This document shows, piece by piece, positions 5,542 through 6,149 of a DNA stretch of 6,149 nt; the stretch's first letter is position 1, and the number at the start of each line of letters is the position of its first letter. Below the pieces are notes generated by a model. It was not told where the DNA came from and did no database searches. It saw nothing but the letters and a program-made list of their open reading frames with translations. The position numbers were made by a program, and so were the translations under genes. The DNA lies in the NCBI GenBank assembly GCA_016777645.1, contig JADHRC010000095.1, positions 1-6,149 on the forward strand, written 5' to 3'. Source of the stretch: Alphaproteobacteria bacterium. Its GTDB lineage: Bacteria > Pseudomonadota > Alphaproteobacteria > Puniceispirillales > Marisalimonadaceae.

Positions 5542-6149
5542 ATGACTAATAATAATCATGCAATTACATTTATAGGGAACGCTATAGTTGATATTATCTG
5601 TAAAGTTACAGATAAAACCTTAAATTATTTTGAAATTGAAAAGGGTTGCATGCAACTTATTGATGAAGAGAGAGTCAGAAAGCTTTTAAATAAAATTAAA
5701 AATCCGACTATAATTTCTGGAGGCAGCGCTGCAAATACTGCGGTCGGATATAAGTCTTTGGGAGGTAAAGCAAATTTTATAGGACAGATAGGTGGTGACA
5801 AGTATGGAGATTTATTTTCCAAAAATATTAATGATTCAGGGGTTTGTTTTGAAAAATTCTTTTCTAATACCTCAGACAAAACATCTAAGAGTATAATATT
5901 AGTAACACCTGATGCTGAACGAACTATGAATACTTTTTTAGGAGCAAGTGTAAAATTTAACAAAGATTGTATTAATGAGCCCCAAATTTTACAAAGTCAA
6001 TGCATCTATATAGAAGGTTATTTATTTGATCAATCTCATGCAAAAGAAGCCATATATCATTGCTGTCGCCTAGCCAAAGATAACAATTCTAAAATTGCCT
6101 TAAGTTTATCAGATCAATTTTGTGTTGATAGACACAGATATGATTTTAG
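5542..6149 (+). CDS. PfkB-family sugar/nucleoside kinase (adenosine kinase-like), 3' end outside window
   Basis: An open frame of 202 codons runs from the ATG at 5542 to the window edge without a stop. AGAGG (5531-5535) lies 6 bases before the ATG. The product is a ribokinase-like ATP-dependent kinase. GNAIVDI (12-18) has the substrate-contacting Asp17, and SGGSAANTAVG (59-69) is the first PfkB signature. GGKANFIGQIGGDKYG (74-89), DAERTMNTFLGAS (124-136) and LSDQFCVDRHRYDF (189-202) resemble alphaproteobacterial proteins often annotated as adenosine kinase. The catalytic Asp and anion-hole motif of the second signature would lie beyond the edge, so the substrate cannot be fixed from what is visible; adenosine, ribose or another sugar are all possible. 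A run of nine A (5520-5528) precedes the ribosome site. The 62-base gap to the divergent lipoprotein gene must hold both promoters, but none stands out clearly. Confidence 0.9.
   Translation, partial: MTNNNHAITFIGNAIVDIICKVTDKTLNYFEIEKGCMQLIDEERVRKLLNKIKNPTIISGGSAANTAVGYKSLGGKANFIGQIGGDKYGDLFSKNINDSGVCFEKFFSNTSDKTSKSIILVTPDAERTMNTFLGASVKFNKDCINEPQILQSQCIYIEGYLFDQSHAKEAIYHCCRLAKDNNSKIALSLSDQFCVDRHRYDF

Noticed and set aside
5625..5963. 112-codon minus-strand open frame opposite the kinase gene
   Set aside because: The plus-strand frame has clear PfkB signatures throughout this interval; the antisense product shows none.

Overview
This is an AT-rich (about one third G+C by eye) stretch of bacterial chromosome carrying housekeeping genes. 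The proteins and gene neighbours point to an alphaproteobacterium with a small, AT-rich genome, for example a SAR11-like or other free-living marine lineage. Evidence includes a divergent RNase PH gene next to grpE, a dnaK-dnaJ-dapB order, a DnaK tail that runs past its EEVK motif, and a lipoprotein with an alphaproteobacterial-looking C-terminal pattern. The lineage assignment is inference; no 16S or other marker lies in the window.

Layout: positions 1-112 hold the N-terminal end of rph (RNase PH) on the minus strand, cut by the window edge. A 153-bp divergent intergenic region follows, with a likely heat-shock (sigma-32) promoter facing right. The plus strand then carries grpE (266-907), dnaK (1017-2939), dnaJ (2973-4073) and dapB (4121-4933). 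A second and better sigma-32-type promoter lies between grpE and dnaK. The stop codons of dapB and of a minus-strand gene meet inside one small palindrome. That gene (4943-5479) encodes a small lipoprotein. From 5542 to the right edge runs the N-terminal two thirds or so of a PfkB-family sugar/nucleoside kinase, which has no stop in the window.

Function: GrpE, DnaK and DnaJ form the complete Hsp70 chaperone machine, apparently driven by two promoters that share a 9-base -35 block. No hrcA gene and no CIRCE operator are visible at the usual place beside rph and grpE, so control here looks purely sigma-32-based. dapB (lysine/diaminopimelate synthesis) follows dnaJ closely with no visible terminator and is probably co-transcribed with it. 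I found no mobile element, CRISPR array, RNA gene or evident new system. The points worth a second look are regulatory (paired promoters, an inverted repeat over the dnaK -10, the shared stop-codon palindrome) and biochemical (an unusual DapB cofactor pocket and an uncharacterised lipoprotein).
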